A stretch of DNA of 64,000 nucleotides from an uncultured Paraprevotella sp. (GTDB lineage Bacteria > Bacteroidota > Bacteroidia > Bacteroidales > Bacteroidaceae): positions 33,386 through 97,385 of the forward strand of contig CALUIV010000008.1 in NCBI GenBank assembly GCA_944320775.1, given 5' to 3'. Of this stretch, positions 27,418 to 36,192 are shown piece by piece (positions within the stretch are counted from its first letter, which is position 1; every line of letters begins with the position of its first letter). The position numbers and the translations under genes are program-made. The notes under the pieces were generated by a model that saw nothing but the letters and a program-made list of their open reading frames with translations, was not told where the DNA came from and ran no database searches.

Positions 27418-28041
27418 TTATTGATTTAATGCGCCGGCGAAAGCCTGAAACAGGCAACTCCACGACATGGCACCGCTATCGGCAAAACCGATTGAACGTT
27501 CGCCATAGTTTCGTGCCCGTCCGAAATTAGCCTTCATCTGTATGGTCGCTTCTGCTCCCCGAGCGGCGGCCTCGGCTCCTTTCTGCATCAAAAGGGCGAT
27601 ATCGTCTCCTTCGGTTTGCTGTATGGCTTCGACGGCGGGAACCAAAGCATCCATCATTGTCTTGTCTCCTGGTTTTGCCTGCGTCTGTAGCCGGACGTTG
27701 GCCAGACCGCCGGAAAACATCCGGCGCACACCGTTTGCGTCGAGTTCCGTACCTTCTGCCTGATCGCTCATACCCAGGAAGAATGCTCCCAACAGCGTAC
27801 TTGTAGATCCACTGACCTGAAGCATGACATCGAACCCCATGTCGTTGAGCATGGTCTTGAACTCTGTTCCTTTTTGTGCCGTATGGGTGACGGCGGTCAT
27901 GGCGGCAACGATGGCCTGACCGTGGTCTCCGTCGCCGATGATGGCATCCAGACGGGAAAATTCATCTTCGCGCTCGCGGATCATTTCCAGTGCACGGACA
28001 AGCATGCCTTTAAAATCATCGATCGTGAGTTTTGTTTTCAT
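27418..28041 (-). CDS. dhaL: Dihydroxyacetone kinase-type subunit DhaL
   Basis: 207 residues, the normal DhaL length. The nucleotide/Mg-binding aspartates are Asp32, Asp37 and Asp39 in LDAIIGDGDHG; SGSTSTLLGAFFLGM and SGGLANVRLQTQAKPGDKTMMDAL complete the ADP-binding site. DhaL supplies the nucleotide for phosphoryl transfer to the ketose held by DhaK. No DhaM phosphotransfer protein is encoded nearby, so the pair may use ATP directly or a remote donor. It lies 28 bp after dhaK. Confidence 0.93.
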   Translation of the reverse strand: MKTKLTIDDFKGMLVRALEMIREREDEFSRLDAIIGDGDHGQAIVAAMTAVTHTAQKGTEFKTMLNDMGFDVMLQVSGSTSTLLGAFFLGMSDQAEGTELDANGVRRMFSGGLANVRLQTQAKPGDKTMMDALVPAVEAIQQTEGDDIALLMQKGAEAAARGAEATIQMKANFGRARNYGERSIGFADSGAMSWSCLFQAFAGALNQ

Positions 28042-28069
28042 AAACGTAAATAGATTAGGTGACGAGTCG

Positions 28070-29077
28070 TTATTTCCCGATGACGGTCCAATATGGAGCG
28101 TTCGAAGGTTTATTCTTCAGATAGTTGATGTGATCGTCGTCCAGACGGGCCAGAATCATCTGGAATCCGGCCTGCTCCTGAACGGTCAGCAGTTCCTGAA
28201 TCCGGCTGACAGCAATCTGAAGTCCGCGGGCTTCAAGTTCTTTATAAGCTTTACGGAAGACGATATTTAATTCCATGTGTGTGGTGGCTCCTACGCCGTT
28301 GATGATGAGCATCATTTTATCTCCGGCTTGCGGTTTGAGCTGCTGACAGAGCAGATCAACCATTTCCGCAGCTGTTTCATCGGCTGAAACCAATGGCTTT
28401 TGTCCGCCTCCGCCTTCTCCATGTTGTCCCATTCCTATTTCCATAATTCCTTCGGGCAGATCCGTAATTGTGGCGCCGTTTTGCGGGTGTGAACATGATT
28501 TCATGGCTACGGCCAGCGTGGCTACGTTTTTGTTGTATCGTTCTGCCATTTCTACCAGTTCTTCGAGTGATTTGCCTTCTTCTGCGGCGGCACCCAGAAT
28601 CTTGTAAAGCGGTACACATCCAGCGAGTCCGCGGCGGTCGCTATCCGGAGCACCGATACCGGCACTGATATCATCATGGGTCAGCACCTTGGCCACGCGG
28701 ATGCCTGCACGTTCTGCCAGCTGGCAGGCCATATTGGCACTCATCACGTCTCCCGAATGGTTCAGAACGACAAGCAGAATACCAGCTTCGCGTTTCATCA
28801 GCTGCAGGGCCTGGAACAACCGTTGTGCGCCGGGGGCTGCAAAAATATCGCCTACGACAGAACAATCGAGCATGCCTTCGCCCACGAATCCGCTCAATGC
28901 CGGTTCGTGGCCGGAGCCACCCAAAGTGACGATGGCTACTTTGTCGTTGCTTTTAGGATTGGCACGTACGACGATATTTTCTGCTGCAAGTTTTACCTGT
29001 TCTGGATAAGCCAGTACGTAGCCTTCCAGTAATTCTGTTGTAATATGTTCCGGATCGTTGATAAATTTGTTTTTCAT
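28070..29077 (-). CDS. dhaK: Dihydroxyacetone kinase-type subunit DhaK
   Basis: 335 residues. His57 in GGSGHEPA and His219 in GMGQHGEGG correspond to the conserved histidines that bind the ketose, the second as a covalent hemiaminal. SDRRGLAGCVPLYKI and INGVGATTHMELNIV are also typical. Related two-subunit kinases phosphorylate dihydroxyacetone or erythrulose. The operon context (isomerase, LsrF-like aldolase) suggests a less common ketose. It sits between the VOC-protein gene and dhaL. Confidence 0.93.
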   Translation of the reverse strand: MKNKFINDPEHITTELLEGYVLAYPEQVKLAAENIVVRANPKSNDKVAIVTLGGSGHEPALSGFVGEGMLDCSVVGDIFAAPGAQRLFQALQLMKREAGILLVVLNHSGDVMSANMACQLAERAGIRVAKVLTHDDISAGIGAPDSDRRGLAGCVPLYKILGAAAEEGKSLEELVEMAERYNKNVATLAVAMKSCSHPQNGATITDLPEGIMEIGMGQHGEGGGGQKPLVSADETAAEMVDLLCQQLKPQAGDKMMLIINGVGATTHMELNIVFRKAYKELEARGLQIAVSRIQELLTVQEQAGFQMILARLDDDHINYLKNKPSNAPYWTVIGK

Positions 29078-29176
29078 GATCTAATTCTTTTTTAGTGGTT
29101 TGATTTATCGGTTTTAGATTCTTTTTGTAGTTTATGGGCTCAGTTTTGACCGGTGGCTTCAACTGTTGACCTGTTT

Positions 29177-29491
29177 TTATTTGATTTCCATCAGTTCGAT
29201 GGCAATACCTTCTTCTTCGATGAAAGCAATCGTCAGATGTTCGTCGCAGACAGCAGGGCCGAACAGGATGTTCTTGTCTTTCAGTTCCGCTTCGAGCGAG
29301 GGTACCGTATAGGCAATGTGTCCTTGCTTCTGTACCAGTTCCGGCATACAACTTCCCGCTTCGAATTTAAGAAACTCAATGCGGTTGGGGCTTTGGTTGA
29401 AATCGGTGAGCCATACGCTTAATCCTTCGTTATATACGGCTCCTTCAGGAATGGTGTCGGTGATCAGACCGACGTGGTTAAATGTTCTCAT
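29177..29491 (-). CDS. VOC (glyoxalase/epimerase-fold) protein
   Basis: 104 residues of the vicinal-oxygen-chelate fold: N-terminal FNHVGLITDTI with the first metal-ligand His, the middle GHIAYTVPSLEAEL with the second His, and the closing strand AIELMEI with a Glu. Such metal enzymes catalyse isomerisation, epimerisation or C-C chemistry on 2-keto compounds. It could process an intermediate between kinase and aldolase; this is inferred only from its position in the operon. Confidence 0.8.
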   Translation of the reverse strand: MRTFNHVGLITDTIPEGAVYNEGLSVWLTDFNQSPNRIEFLKFEAGSCMPELVQKQGHIAYTVPSLEAELKDKNILFGPAVCDEHLTIAFIEEEGIAIELMEIK

Positions 29492-29586
29492 GGTTTTTTG
29501 TTTTTAATGTTCGTGATATGAAATATAGATTCTATAAAACTAATGATCGTATAGCATAAGGGACTTATATAATGACCTGCCCAATT

Positions 29587-32076
29587 TTATTGCAAATCTT
29601 CTGCCGGCGTGTTTCCTTTTCCTGTTTTAAGGTATTTTCGTATGGTATATCCGGAATAAAAACCAAGCAAAAGTATCAGACCGAAGGCCAGTGCGATCCA
29701 AGTGAACAGATGGGCGATATGATCGTTCTGTCCGTAGGAATGCATGCCGCTGAGGAAGTAGTTTACACCGAAGAAAGTCATGAGGACCGTCGAAAAAGCC
29801 AGTACTGAAAGCAGGTTGAACAACCATTCCTTCAGGGCGAATTTCTGTAAATGGATGTGAGTTACCAGAGCGTAGATAATCATGGTGACGAGTGCCCATG
29901 TTTCCTTGGGATCCCAGCCCCAGTATCGTCCCCACGACTCGTTGGCCCAGATTGCTCCGAGGAATGTTCCGACGGTCATCAGAGCCAGTCCGATCCAGAG
30001 CATGATTTCGTTTACAATGCTAAGTTCCCGGATTTTCGTTCCGATGCGTGTTGCCTTACCGGATTTGGGCATCAGGCACATCAGCGTCATATTGCTGATA
30101 CCCGTCAGACAACTGAGGCCGAAGAAACCATAGGCTGCCACAATGACGGCAACATGAAACATCAGCCAGGGAGATTTCAGTACGGGGACGAGTGTGGTGA
30201 TCTGCGGATCCATCCAGTTCAGTCCCGCAACAAAGAGAATCACACCGCCGAACAGTGCGGCTAGCGCAAAGACCAGCAAGTTGCGGCGGATGAACAGGAA
30301 TCCGGCCAAAACAGTGGTCCACGAAACGTAGACCATGGTTTCATAAGAATTGCTCCAGGGGGCATAGCCTCCGATATACCAGCGTAAGCCCATGCCATAC
30401 ATGTGGAACAGGAATACGGCAAGGATGCCGGCGACGAACAGTCCGTCAATCCACTTGCTGCGCCGGATTCCGAAAAGGCAACCGACAGCCCAAAGCAGGC
30501 AGAGTCCGCCCAGTATCAGATAACCAAGCCGACAACGGGCAAACACATTCAGCCGGTTGTATTTCACTTCTGTTTCCATTTTCCTATGGGTAATGTTCAC
30601 ACCCGTCGCTCTGGCCTGCTGATAGGTGTCGATCATGTCCAAGACATCGTCAGCAGCCTTCCAATCGCCACTACCAGTCAGCGCTTGGGCAACTTCTTCA
30701 AGATACCAGTCCAATATACGCACGGCGAAGAGAGAATCCTTGCCGCTGAAGACAGACAGGTCGTCGCCTGGAGCATACCACGTGTGGCTGGAATCGTTTG
30801 GGAGTGGGAAAATGCGGAGCAGGCGCCGTTCGGCAACCAGATGAAAGATGTTGGCCTGTTCGTCCAGTTTTAGAAGGTCCTTTTCGGTGCCGTTCCGCTG
30901 GGCCGGATTTTTCCGGTAACAGTCTTCTAGATCCTTGCTCAGTTTGTATTGTCCCTGATGGTTGAACAATTGGGCAAAGGAGGTATAGGGTGTCCCCAGA
31001 CCATAACGGGCAGCCAGTTCATCATTGTCCAAAGCAATGAGGGGGATTTCTGCCCATACGTCGGGCATGAGCAATAGGCTTACGAGAAATTGGTTGGGAT
31101 TGAGACCGTCGAAATGGTTCTCTTTGTAGAGTTTACGCAGAATTTCCGATGCAAATGTGTTTATGGGCATCATGCGGCCTTCTTCGGTCTGCATGGGTAG
31201 GCATCCGAAACGGTTGGCATGTGCTTCGCTGACCCGGTAGCGCGATACCGTCTTTACAGCTTCTGCAGCTTCCGGCGCGGCCGTAACTCCCGCAAATGGA
31301 TAAACGAGCAGGAACAGCAGGATGAGCGGGCTTTTCTGCAGCTCTTTCAGCTGACGGCAGAGTCGGCGGAAGCGTGTGTTGCGTCCCGTAAACGATAAAA
31401 TGAGGCCTAAAAACAGCAGGGCATAGCCGGTGTAGGTGATTTTCAGACCGACTGTGTCGTGGCTCACCGAGAGCACGCTGCCCAGTTCGTCTGGGTCATA
31501 GGAAGCCTGATACAGACGGTAACCATCTATTTTGAGCACTTTGTTCATGTAAATGTGTGCGTCGTATGTATTCTCGTGGGTCTGAATGGTGACGAAACTT
31601 TCATAAGAAGATGGACTTCCGGAACCGGGATAGCGCCGGAGTACAAAATCGTCCAGCCGGATTGAGAAAGGCAGTTTGCAGGTCTGCGCCGTCTGAGTGT
31701 CTTTTCCCGGCAGGAGCATGTGGTCCGATGTTTCACCTTCGCGCAGATGAATCAGTCCCTCCTGTCCCCAGAAATGGGTTACGGCGGCTCCTGTCAGGAT
31801 CACGACCAGTGCAAAATGGGTTATCGTCAGGCCCGGTCGGCGTCTGAGGGTCAAATAATGATGTCTGCCAGCCAGCAGAAAAAAGTTGGCAACCAGCAAT
31901 ATTTGCAATACGATCAGTGTCGGGGCATGATAGACCAGATCTTTGGCCGTTTGTGTTCCAAACAGTTTTTCAATCCAGGTGGCCGAGCCCAAAAGGACGG
32001 TATAGAGGACCATGAGGAGGATTGTCGTGCGGAAAGAAGCGAGCAGGGCGACAGCCCGGGTAATGATTCGGTTCAT
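29587..32076 (-). CDS. ccsBA: Fused ResB-CcsA cytochrome c synthetase (system II)
   Basis: 829 residues from ATG 32076. An upstream in-frame ATG at 32136 falls in the loop of a strong hairpin and is less likely. The N-terminal half is ResB-like (membrane helices, then a periplasmic domain with haem-side histidines). The C-terminal half is CcsA with many helices and the haem-handling signature WGRYWGWDPKETWALV (about residues 735-750). The enzyme moves haem across the membrane and attaches it to CXXCH motifs. The two c-type cytochrome-like proteins of the same operon are its obvious clients. The gene is downstream of one of them. Confidence 0.93.
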   Translation of the reverse strand: MNRIITRAVALLASFRTTILLMVLYTVLLGSATWIEKLFGTQTAKDLVYHAPTLIVLQILLVANFFLLAGRHHYLTLRRRPGLTITHFALVVILTGAAVTHFWGQEGLIHLREGETSDHMLLPGKDTQTAQTCKLPFSIRLDDFVLRRYPGSGSPSSYESFVTIQTHENTYDAHIYMNKVLKIDGYRLYQASYDPDELGSVLSVSHDTVGLKITYTGYALLFLGLILSFTGRNTRFRRLCRQLKELQKSPLILLFLLVYPFAGVTAAPEAAEAVKTVSRYRVSEAHANRFGCLPMQTEEGRMMPINTFASEILRKLYKENHFDGLNPNQFLVSLLLMPDVWAEIPLIALDNDELAARYGLGTPYTSFAQLFNHQGQYKLSKDLEDCYRKNPAQRNGTEKDLLKLDEQANIFHLVAERRLLRIFPLPNDSSHTWYAPGDDLSVFSGKDSLFAVRILDWYLEEVAQALTGSGDWKAADDVLDMIDTYQQARATGVNITHRKMETEVKYNRLNVFARCRLGYLILGGLCLLWAVGCLFGIRRSKWIDGLFVAGILAVFLFHMYGMGLRWYIGGYAPWSNSYETMVYVSWTTVLAGFLFIRRNLLVFALAALFGGVILFVAGLNWMDPQITTLVPVLKSPWLMFHVAVIVAAYGFFGLSCLTGISNMTLMCLMPKSGKATRIGTKIRELSIVNEIMLWIGLALMTVGTFLGAIWANESWGRYWGWDPKETWALVTMIIYALVTHIHLQKFALKEWLFNLLSVLAFSTVLMTFFGVNYFLSGMHSYGQNDHIAHLFTWIALAFGLILLLGFYSGYTIRKYLKTGKGNTPAEDLQ

Positions 32077-32122
32077 AGGAGTATTCTGTGTTGTTTCTTT
32101 TTGTTGTTTTGTTGCAAGAAGA

Positions 32123-32155
32123 ACATGAGGGAGCATTCCACGAGCTCCCTCATGT
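32123..32155 (-). other. Intercistronic hairpin before ccsBA
   Basis: Perfect 11-bp arms ACATGAGGGAG (32123-32133) and CTCCCTCATGT (32145-32155) with an 11-nt loop, 17 bp after the stop of the 1330-residue gene. Without a strong U run, it may be a partial terminator or an RNase-protection element tuning expression of the synthetase. Confidence 0.65.
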
Positions 32156-32171
32156 CGTAGGGTTTATAGGA

Positions 32172-35100
32172 TCAGTCTTCGATAATCACACGGAAACCGA
32201 CGTTGAATACCCGCTGGTAAGGGTAGAAACCTTTACGGGAGTAGGATGTGGCGAACTTAGGCCGTTCGATGAACGATCCGCCGCGCACCGTCTTGTACTC
32301 AGCCTCCGGGTTTTTCCGTTCCTTATACGGATAGGGCACATAGTCCGAGCGAGTCCATTCGCAGACGTTTCCATGCATGCAGTAGAGTCCGAACGGGTTA
32401 GCCTCGTAGTGCTTTCCGCCGATCTGTACCAGATTGCCGTCGTTGACTCCTTCTTCCTTAGGCAGGAAGGTATAGTATTTGTACCAGTAGTTACCCGGCG
32501 ACATTGGCTGCGGATTGACTCCCGATACGGCAAACTTCAGCGTGGTCTTGTCGGCCAGGTTGTCCTTGGTGCCGAAATCGGCATGTAGGTCACCGAACCA
32601 GAAGTCGTCTGCGCTTCCTGCACGGCAGGCCCATTCCCATTGCGCTTCGGTGGGCAGTGTGATGTTCAGCCCCGTCTGTTCGCTCAGTTTCCGGCAGAAC
32701 TCCATGGCATCGTTGTAACTGACGCGGATGACCGGCTGCTGAGGTTCGTTGGCTGGATAGCCCTGTACCACGTGGTCTTTCCATTGCTGGTCGATGTAGC
32801 GGCTGTCGTGTTCAGGGAAGAACACACCGAATTGCTCATTTGTTACCTCGAGTTCGCCCATCCAGAAGGCTTTCTTGATTTTCACCTTGGTCGTCGGATA
32901 CGTGTCGGACGGGCCGGCATAGCTACCCATCACAAATTCTCCGGCCGGAATGCGTACGAAGTTCATGGTGACGCCCGGTGCCAGTTCTATCGTCTTCCGA
33001 GTTTCGCCGCACGCCTGTTGCCGGGCTTGTGCCTCTTCGGCCGGGAACGGCCATTCTTTTGCCTTCAACGTTTTTTGTTTCACAGGCTTTTCAGGTTCCG
33101 GCATTTCGGGTGTTATGGTTCCTTTTGATTTCAGATAGCCGGCATAGTCGGACAGTTCTTTCTTCCAGTCTACGCCCGCGCCGTTACCGTATTTGTTGGT
33201 CAGTTCGATGCGCCGTTCGATCTGGTCGAAGCCTTTATAGGGAAGCCCGCGCAATACGTTGGCGTTGAAGTAGCCCTTGTCGGGAGCATTGTAATCGATC
33301 CAGTTATAGAGCGTGCGCCATTCCTTGCCCGTGAGCTGGACGTTGTAGTGCCCGCGTTTCAGCATACGCACGAGTTCGCTCGTGTTTGGATGGTATTCAT
33401 AGGGCTGGAGTACCACCATGTCACCTTCGCCGCCTTGTCGGTGTATGTATGGATGGAAATTCAGATACGACAGTCCGTAGCCTCGTTCGTCTTTCTTGCC
33501 CCCGCGCAGGTCGAAAGCCTTTTCACCGTTGTGGCAGGCGATGCAGGCGCGGTCCAGAATTGGCTGGATTTCCAAGTCGAACGTGAACGAGCGTACGCCA
33601 CCTTCGGGTGGAGTCAGGCGGTGGGGTTCGCGCTGCGAGGCGATGACCCGTTTCGGGATGGCGATCTGGTTCTGGTCTTCGTGACATCCGATGCACGATA
33701 CGACTTCACCCGGCTGGCCGGTCACCCAACTGCGCATCCACTGCACGGCCACACCATCCTTGTCAATCGGCTGGATGGAAATCGGTGTGTTGGCAGGCGC
33801 CTTGAAGATTACCGATCCGTCTTCTTCCACGGGAACGGTGCCGAGCAGGCGCTTGATGTCCCAGCCCGACTGGATGCCGTGCCAGTTGTGATCGGACTCG
33901 GTCTGCACGTAGGCATATTCGTAGGCGTGCAGGCGGAGCTCCTTGACGGTACCCCGCGGGATGCCGCGCAGCCCTTCACCCTCGTAAATATCCTGGATGA
34001 AGAAGGTGGCTTCGCGCTGGTCGAGCTTCACACGGTCGGGGATGACGGGCGGTGTCGGGGTCTTGCGGACCAGTACAGGGCTGATGTAGCCTTCGCCTTC
34101 AGTGCGCATGATGCACGTCACGTTGTCGAATACGTCGACAAGGTAGATGCCCCAGAGAGCATCGGGCGACAGCTTAGCCGCCACGAGGAAATATTTGTCG
34201 TTAAGTACCGTGGGTTTGATGAACTGCGGCCATACGCCGTTTACCAGTTCGTCCTTGATGAGTTCCTGAATAGGGCGGTTGCGATAGGGGATCTCTTGCA
34301 CCATGCCGGCCGTACTCTTGCGCCCCTTGGCCGGATCGAACACGATCAGGCGTCCGGAACGGGCTATGCCGTGATGGCCCGAGATGATGCCAATAAAGGC
34401 CGAACCGCTGCCGGGCAGGGGCTGTACGTCGAACGTGCTGTTCGGGAACATGGCTCCGCTACCGTAGAGGGCTTTGTTTTCAGTGCCGTCGGGGTTCATG
34501 TGCATGACGATGCGCGAGTAGTAGTGTGTCAGGTCAGTGTACTCCCATCGGGTGTACATGACGCGTCCGTTATTCATCACCACAGGGTTCCAGTTGGCAT
34601 CCTGGTCGAAGGTGAGTCGGCGCAGGTTCTTGTCCTTCGGGTTGTAGAGCACGAGATTGCCCACGGCATCACTGCCGTTCACGCAGGGCACGCCCTGATA
34701 GCCAATGTTCGACACGGCCAGAATTCGTCCGTCGGGCAGATAGGTGCCGTCGTAGAACTCCAGATCGGGCTCTTCGTTTTCGATGATGCGGTGCAGGCCC
34801 TTACCGTCGGTGCCCACTTCGAACACGTTCCATCGGCGGTCGTCCTGCAGCTGGGTGAACATCATGCGGTCGCCGTTCCAGTGCAGGCGCAGGTCGGCCA
34901 CAGATGATCCGCCGGATGGACGGTAGATGGTACGCCGCCGGATGGGACCGCGCAGATTGGAAAGTTCCACGATTTCTGCGTTGAATCCGCCGCGTCGGGC
35001 CGACTCTTGGTTACTCCAGTTGTTCGATTGGGTACCCAGATCGGGAGCCATGGCTTTTCGGGAATTATTGCCCAGCACATAGCGGGCAGCAATGATGCGG

Positions 35101-36164
35101 TCGGCATCAAGCAATGGGTTGGCTAGCAGGATGTCACGCTTGATCTGTAAGGCGCGGCGGGCATTGGCGATGGCTTCAGCATCGCCCTCATAAATGCCCC
35201 GGAATCCTTTTTTCACCAGTGTTGACAGTTCGTCGAGCTGGGCGGCATATTTTCCTGCCGGATACTTGGGGTCTTTCCGCATATCGTCGAAAGCCAGACG
35301 CACGGCTGATACATTCAGCCAGGCCAGATCTTCCTGCAATTCGGCAATCTGCCGGATTTCACGAAGCAGTTCCAGTGCCATGCGTGTTTGCTGTTCGAGT
35401 GATTTTTCGGTGGTAATTTGCTCGAGACGCCGGCGGTAATGTTGCGGATGCTGGAAAGCGTTGATGATTCGTCCAGCTTCCTGCATTTCTACGGCAGGAC
35501 CGCCTGCAACGAACCATTTGTCTACTTGACCTACATAGAATTGCAGTGAATCGTAGGCTGTGGGATGTGTTTGCTGCCATGTCTTGGCGTATTCGGCTGG
35601 ATCCTGATGAAGTACTTTGAAGTAGACACTGCCGGCATACGAACCGTCGTCGATGCCCACTTCGGCTTCGAAGCGTTCGAATTCGTTCTTTTTCAGTTCA
35701 TAGATCAAAAGGCCGTCGGCATGACAGAACATACCGTGTTCATAAGTCTTTCCGGCAATACTTAGCGGTTTTCCGGAAAGATTCTTGTTCGCGACGGGGT
35801 TTCCCCAACCAGCCTTGCTCCGGAGGGGTTTCAGATCGTCGAGCCAGACGTATGTACCGTCGCGCCGGATGAGCCGAGCATTGGCCCAAACGGCATGATC
35901 GTAACTATCGCCATCGGGCCCTCCGTCAGTGATGAGCACCAGTCGTGCGGCATCCTTCAGTGGGGCGCTGACCGTTTCGGCGGGCATATTTCGCTTCATG
36001 CAGACGGATACGACGGGCAGTCCGTGTTTTTGCAGACTGGTTTGCAGTTCAGTCTTGGCCTGTGCCGCTTCTACGGTCCAGGTCTTCGGAGCTGTCCGTT
36101 GGCCCCACGCCAGACCCAAAGGACCGGCGAGCAGACTGCAGGTGACTAAAAAATGCGATTTCAT
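32172..36164 (-). CDS. NPCBM / HzsA-like / di-CXXCH / SUMF1 multidomain protein
   Basis: 1330 residues. Signal peptide (to about 21); NPCBM-type carbohydrate-binding module (about 70-190; DDLKPL..GWGNP and YEHGMFCHADG); helical linker (about 240-365); a large beta-propeller like the HzsA (hydrazine synthase alpha) middle domain (about 395-800); two c-type haem motifs CIGCH (824-828) and CIACH (874-878); and a C-terminal SUMF1/FGE-sulfatase domain (about 1065-1330; IPAGEFVMGS, LPTEAQWEWACRAG, HGNVCEWTRSD, VRGGSF). This order is known to me mainly from Planctomycetes and other environmental bacteria. In bacteria such SUMF1 domains often lack oxygenase activity. Likely a periplasmic or surface redox protein bound to carbohydrate; the reaction is unknown. 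Confidence 0.85.
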   Translation of the reverse strand: MKSHFLVTCSLLAGPLGLAWGQRTAPKTWTVEAAQAKTELQTSLQKHGLPVVSVCMKRNMPAETVSAPLKDAARLVLITDGGPDGDSYDHAVWANARLIRRDGTYVWLDDLKPLRSKAGWGNPVANKNLSGKPLSIAGKTYEHGMFCHADGLLIYELKKNEFERFEAEVGIDDGSYAGSVYFKVLHQDPAEYAKTWQQTHPTAYDSLQFYVGQVDKWFVAGGPAVEMQEAGRIINAFQHPQHYRRRLEQITTEKSLEQQTRMALELLREIRQIAELQEDLAWLNVSAVRLAFDDMRKDPKYPAGKYAAQLDELSTLVKKGFRGIYEGDAEAIANARRALQIKRDILLANPLLDADRIIAARYVLGNNSRKAMAPDLGTQSNNWSNQESARRGGFNAEIVELSNLRGPIRRRTIYRPSGGSSVADLRLHWNGDRMMFTQLQDDRRWNVFEVGTDGKGLHRIIENEEPDLEFYDGTYLPDGRILAVSNIGYQGVPCVNGSDAVGNLVLYNPKDKNLRRLTFDQDANWNPVVMNNGRVMYTRWEYTDLTHYYSRIVMHMNPDGTENKALYGSGAMFPNSTFDVQPLPGSGSAFIGIISGHHGIARSGRLIVFDPAKGRKSTAGMVQEIPYRNRPIQELIKDELVNGVWPQFIKPTVLNDKYFLVAAKLSPDALWGIYLVDVFDNVTCIMRTEGEGYISPVLVRKTPTPPVIPDRVKLDQREATFFIQDIYEGEGLRGIPRGTVKELRLHAYEYAYVQTESDHNWHGIQSGWDIKRLLGTVPVEEDGSVIFKAPANTPISIQPIDKDGVAVQWMRSWVTGQPGEVVSCIGCHEDQNQIAIPKRVIASQREPHRLTPPEGGVRSFTFDLEIQPILDRACIACHNGEKAFDLRGGKKDERGYGLSYLNFHPYIHRQGGEGDMVVLQPYEYHPNTSELVRMLKRGHYNVQLTGKEWRTLYNWIDYNAPDKGYFNANVLRGLPYKGFDQIERRIELTNKYGNGAGVDWKKELSDYAGYLKSKGTITPEMPEPEKPVKQKTLKAKEWPFPAEEAQARQQACGETRKTIELAPGVTMNFVRIPAGEFVMGSYAGPSDTYPTTKVKIKKAFWMGELEVTNEQFGVFFPEHDSRYIDQQWKDHVVQGYPANEPQQPVIRVSYNDAMEFCRKLSEQTGLNITLPTEAQWEWACRAGSADDFWFGDLHADFGTKDNLADKTTLKFAVSGVNPQPMSPGNYWYKYYTFLPKEEGVNDGNLVQIGGKHYEANPFGLYCMHGNVCEWTRSDYVPYPYKERKNPEAEYKTVRGGSFIERPKFATSYSRKGFYPYQRVFNVGFRVIIED

Positions 36165-36192
36165 AATCAGTTCTCTTTTTGTGGAATTTGGC

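Noticed and set aside
26420-29077. A complete lsr autoinducer-2 system
   Set aside because: Only an LsrF-like protein is present; no Lsr transporter, LsrK, LsrG or LsrR, and the kinase is of the DhaK/DhaL type.
33348-34907. 519-codon open frame opposite the HzsA-like protein gene
   Set aside because: It is the antisense of a clear multidomain gene; its His/Val/Gln-rich product is typical of an antisense frame.
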